A stretch of 64,000 bases of DNA, from positions 58,627-122,626 of the forward strand of contig CAYYJR010000012.1 of assembly GCA_964472305.1 (NCBI GenBank), read 5' to 3'. The DNA is from CAYYJR01 sp964472305 (GTDB taxonomy: Bacteria; Armatimonadota; Hebobacteria; CAIYQO01). The translations under genes were made by a program, and so were the position numbers. The notes under the pieces were generated by a model. The model was not told the origin of the DNA. It did not search any database and saw only the letters and a program-made list of their open reading frames with translations. Below, piece after piece: positions 60,426 through 64,000 of this stretch. Every line of letters begins with the position of its first letter. Positions within the stretch are counted from its first letter, which is position 1.

Positions 60426-60512
60426 TTATGCCATGCCGATCGCCGCGGAGACACATGCGCACAGGAGAAAGCACACGAGGGTGGGCGAGAACCAGCGTCG
60501 GCATGCGGACAT
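60426..60512 (-). CDS. 28-aa hydrophobic leader ORF upstream of the BREX-like ATPase
   Basis: On the minus strand AGGAGGT lies 7 nt before ATG 60512, a near-perfect ribosome binding site. The ORF encodes 28 residues: a basic start (MSACRRW), then a hydrophobic segment rich in Cys (FLLCACVSAAIGMA). It ends 160 nt before the 1197-aa ATPase on the same strand. It could be a leader peptide, a small membrane protein or a signal-peptide remnant. Confidence 0.55.
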   Translation of the reverse strand: MSACRRWFSPTLVCFLLCACVSAAIGMA

Positions 60513-60747
60513 GGGGTTTACCTCCTGCACCGTCGAACCGCGGCGCGTCCTCGTGACGCGCGCGCTGATACCACTATTGTAAACGAGGCTCGGTCAATCG
60601 GCAAGCCGGTTGTGAGACGAAGATGGCGCGCAAATTGCACTGCGGCTGAGCTGCAGTGCATTGCGTGGACCTTCCTGGCGTTGCGTGCAGGAAAATCCCT
60701 CCATTCCCGACAGGCATTGACACTCCGGGTGGCGAAATATTCTGGTT
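60513..60747. other. Intergenic region with two hairpins before the TRIC gene
   Basis: The stretch between the small leader ORF and the TRIC-family gene holds a hairpin at 60629-60665 (CGCAA plus TGCACTGC paired with GCAGTGCA plus TTGCG) and a second, TTCCTG...CAGGAA, at about 60672-60693. They could belong to the 5' leader of the TRIC gene. No known riboswitch consensus is seen. Confidence 0.4.
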
Positions 60748-61377
60748 ATGCCGCTCCCTCACGTGGAATTAGGCGTCGTGCTCTTCGTTACCGAACTGAT
60801 CGGTGTAGTGGCGTTCGCCATTGCCGGAGCGCTGCGCGCTATCGAACGCGAGATGGACATCTTCGGCGTGATGGTGCTGGCGGTGATTACCGCGCTGGGC
60901 GGCGGCTTCGTGCGTGATCTGCTGGCCAACCGTTTCCCCGTCAGCCTGCGCGAGCCGGTCTATTTCTACGTCGCCATCGGCGGGGGTGTGCTGGCCATTT
61001 TAGCCGGGCGGCTCATTGCGCGCTATCCCACCGGATTGCGCCTGTTCGACGCGCTGGGGCTGGCGGTGTTTTCCGTCCTCGGTGCACAGGTGGGACTCAC
61101 CGAGCAACTGAACATGCTCTCAGTGCTGTTGCTGGGAATGCTTACCGGCATCGGCGGTGGCGTGCTGCGTGATGTACTCGCCAACGATGTGCCGCTGGTG
61201 CTGCGCCAGGAGGTATACGCGCTGGCTAGTCTGCTGGGCATTACGGCGCTGCTGGCGCTGGTGCACCTGGGCTTGCCGAACTCGGTCGCGGTGGTTACCG
61301 GCGCGGTGGTTACGCTGCTTATCCGGCTGGCCGCCATTCGCTGGAACCTCAACTTGCCGCGGCTCCGCCCCTGGTAA
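60748..61377 (+). CDS. TRIC/UPF0126-family membrane protein
   Basis: The 209-aa protein has seven helices made of two related UPF0126 repeats: FVTELIGVVAFAIAGALRAIEREMDIFGVMVLAVITALGGGFVRDLL and the second repeat FDALGLAVFSVLGA...MLTGIGGGVLRDVLANDVPLVL. The two GGG-x-x-RD-x-L motifs are diagnostic. Family members are trimeric cation channels or glycine transporters in bacteria. Start ATG 60748 lacks a strong SD. Confidence 0.93.
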   Translation: MPLPHVELGVVLFVTELIGVVAFAIAGALRAIEREMDIFGVMVLAVITALGGGFVRDLLANRFPVSLREPVYFYVAIGGGVLAILAGRLIARYPTGLRLFDALGLAVFSVLGAQVGLTEQLNMLSVLLLGMLTGIGGGVLRDVLANDVPLVLRQEVYALASLLGITALLALVHLGLPNSVAVVTGAVVTLLIRLAAIRWNLNLPRLRPW

Positions 61378-61513
61378 GAACACCGTCGCTCAGCGGGCGC
61401 CGGCAGTGGGTATCTTTGCGGAAGACATTTGTGTGCCCTTTGCGTGCTTTTACGGCATTCGTATCTCGCGAAAGTCGCGTCTGACGGGTAGACTCAACTC
61501 GAAAGGAGCGCGC

Positions 61514-62224
61514 ATGGAAGTCACCGCGGAAGATTTTGCGACATTGCACGAAGCCTGTGAAGCTCTCGACGCGGCCCGCGTGCCGTATGTCATTGGTGGC
61601 GGCACGGTGGTCGTCCTGTATGGGCGCTATCGCCGCACCAAGGATTTCGACATTTTTCTCAACCGCAACGTGTTGAATCGGGCGCTGCGGGTGCTGGCGC
61701 GTATCGGGTTCACGACCTCCGACACGGATAAGAAGTGGCTCTATAAAGCCTGGCGCGGCGCGACGCTGATCGACTTTATCGTCGAGTCACGCGGCGGCGT
61801 CACCGTTGACGCGGAGACGATGCGGCGCGCGCGCATAGTGCGGCAATATGGCTTCGCGTTTCGCGTGATGGGTCCGGAGGATACCCTCTATCGTAAGATC
61901 CTCACCCTCACCGAAGGTCGACCCGATTGGTACGACGCACTCTCCATCATCGAGCGCCAGCAAGGCAAAATCGATTGGCGTTACCTGTTGCGGCGTGCGG
62001 CGAGTAATCCCCGGCGCATCCTCGCCGGCTTGCTTTTCGCGCAAACCGAGCTGCACGTGCCGTCCGGCCAACATCGCACCTCGCCCGACGAACTCTACAC
62101 CGGCGACGCCCCCGGCCTTATTCCCCACTGGGTAATCCACGCGCTGGTGATGCAGATTTTCGCTCGCGATATCATGGCGCCGCTGTTGCTCCCCGAGCTG
62201 GAAGAACTGCCCAAAGCGGCATAA
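61514..62224 (+). CDS. Nucleotidyltransferase-fold protein (AbiEii/DUF6036-like)
   Basis: The 236-aa protein has the minimal nucleotidyltransferase motif VIGGGTVVVLYGRYRRTKDFDIFL with the Gly-Gly and Asp-x-Asp metal-binding residues, then a helical region. AbiEii-type toxins look similar, but no partner antitoxin gene is next to it; the upstream gene is a membrane protein and the downstream one an ammonium transporter. AAAGGAG lies 5 nt before ATG 61514; upstream in-frame sequence is a shadow of the TRIC gene. Function unknown. Confidence 0.8.
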   Translation: MEVTAEDFATLHEACEALDAARVPYVIGGGTVVVLYGRYRRTKDFDIFLNRNVLNRALRVLARIGFTTSDTDKKWLYKAWRGATLIDFIVESRGGVTVDAETMRRARIVRQYGFAFRVMGPEDTLYRKILTLTEGRPDWYDALSIIERQQGKIDWRYLLRRAASNPRRILAGLLFAQTELHVPSGQHRTSPDELYTGDAPGLIPHWVIHALVMQIFARDIMAPLLLPELEELPKAA

Positions 62225-62276
62225 TCCACCCACCGAAATATCCCCGTAACAATACGACACATCCCCGCAATCTGGT

Positions 62277-62308
62277 GTTATCGCGGCGTAACTTGACGAC
62301 CCTATACT
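62277..62308 (+). promoter_or_regulatory. Candidate promoter and palindrome of the ammonium transporter gene
   Basis: GTTA-N8-TAAC (62277-62292) precedes a TATACT -10-like box (62303-62308). The palindrome overlaps the -35 position. Spacing does not match TnrA or NtcA consensus exactly, so the regulator is unknown. Confidence 0.35.
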
Positions 62309-62361
62309 CCGTAATGACACTGCGTGTCGCAGTGATTTCGATCCAATGAGGGGGCGTGACG

Positions 62362-63777
<1,416 letters not shown>

Positions 63778-63788
63778 CACCGACGCAT

Positions 63789-63821
63789 CGCGGACCCGGC
63801 GGCGCCGCCGCCGGGTCCGCG
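63789..63821. terminator. 15-bp GC hairpin after amtB
   Basis: CGCGGACCCGGCGGC pairs perfectly with GCCGCCGGGTCCGCG around a 3-nt loop, 11 nt after the amtB stop and before a convergent gene. No U tract, but the stem is very strong. Confidence 0.75.
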
Positions 63822-63875
63822 TCGTATCACCATCTGCGGCGAATCATCCCGGAGAGCACAGTGCTCCCACTCGTA

Positions 63876-64000
63876 TCATTTCACCTTTCCCGCCTGCTCG
63901 ACGATGGCGGTACACAGGCGGGTGATGAGGGCGGGCACATCGGTAGTCTGTCCCTCCACCCGCACCTCGGCGGTTTTCCGGCCATCGCGCCACAGCACCA
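63876..64000 (-). CDS. 3' end of a gene on the minus strand (unknown product)
   Basis: An open frame enters from the right edge and ends with TGA at 63878-63876. The last residues read VLWRDGRKTAEVRVEGQTTD and continue VPALITRLCTAIVEQAGKVK. Codon use looks like a real gene, with no stop in 41 codons, and it faces amtB across a terminator. Too little is visible to name it. Confidence 0.55.
   Translation of the reverse strand, partial: VLWRDGRKTAEVRVEGQTTDVPALITRLCTAIVEQAGKVK

Overview
This 64 kb window is GC-rich bacterial chromosome that carries the replication origin: dnaA and dnaN with clustered DnaA boxes, and 6 kb further on the mraZ-rsmH-ftsL-ftsI division cluster. A three-subunit FGAM synthase (PurS, PurQ and small PurL), a SpoIID-domain protein without other sporulation genes, an archaeal-like chaperonin, and several rare carbohydrate-active families (DUF4091, a DUF6259-like protein, GH38) suggest a non-model lineage such as Armatimonadota or Chloroflexota. 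That placement is inference; no rRNA is present to test it.

Layout. 1-3.4 kb: end of a type IV pilus/type II secretion ATPase, a polytopic membrane protein and an FGE-sulfatase lipoprotein. 3.5-11 kb: purine synthesis (purB, purS, purQ, purL) with two LiaF-like membrane proteins between purB and purS; two tandem micro-proteins of 29 and 38 aa and a REP-associated transposase element separate purQ from purL. 11-18.5 kb: an orphan DNA methyltransferase, a minus-strand set (group II/III-type chaperonin, coupled membrane protein, small winged-helix protein), a GH38 alpha-mannosidase and a Mug-type glycosylase. 18.5-24 kb: tRNA-Leu(CAA), an MTA-phosphorylase-family enzyme, a DUF151 nuclease, an MscS channel and alaS. 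24.1-27.9 kb: oriC, a ferredoxin gene lying inside the DnaA-box field, dnaA and dnaN. 28-33.3 kb: minus-strand carbohydrate and envelope genes (DUF4091, glycosyltransferase, Cys/Tyr-rich protein, lipoprotein, FGGY kinase). 33.8-40.2 kb: mraZ, rsmH, ftsL-like, an enlarged division PBP and a SpoIID-domain protein. 40.3-48.3 kb: a kinase-like ATPase, an alkyltransferase-like protein, a methyltransferase, a PfkB kinase, a ComEA-like protein, a DUF6259-like protein and an HDOD protein. 48.5-56.7 kb: one long operon in which a Pst-type ABC transporter precedes the whole assimilatory sulfate reduction pathway (APS reductase, CysD, CysN, siroheme sulfite reductase), with a strong promoter overlapped by a palindrome. 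56.7-64 kb: a 1197-aa BREX PglY/BrxC-like ATPase preceded by a 28-aa ORF, a TRIC/UPF0126 protein, a nucleotidyltransferase, an ammonium transporter and the 3' end of a further gene.

The most interesting signals are: an origin with a readable DnaA-box/GC-cluster/DnaA-trio unwinding module; a 22-bp element placed identically over two promoters 2.5 kb apart; the bacterial group II/III-type chaperonin translationally coupled to a membrane protein; the paired micro-proteins; the transporter fused to sulfate assimilation; the stand-alone BREX-like ATPase; and an elongation PBP with a duplicated N-terminal module. Functions rest on motif reading; no database search was run.
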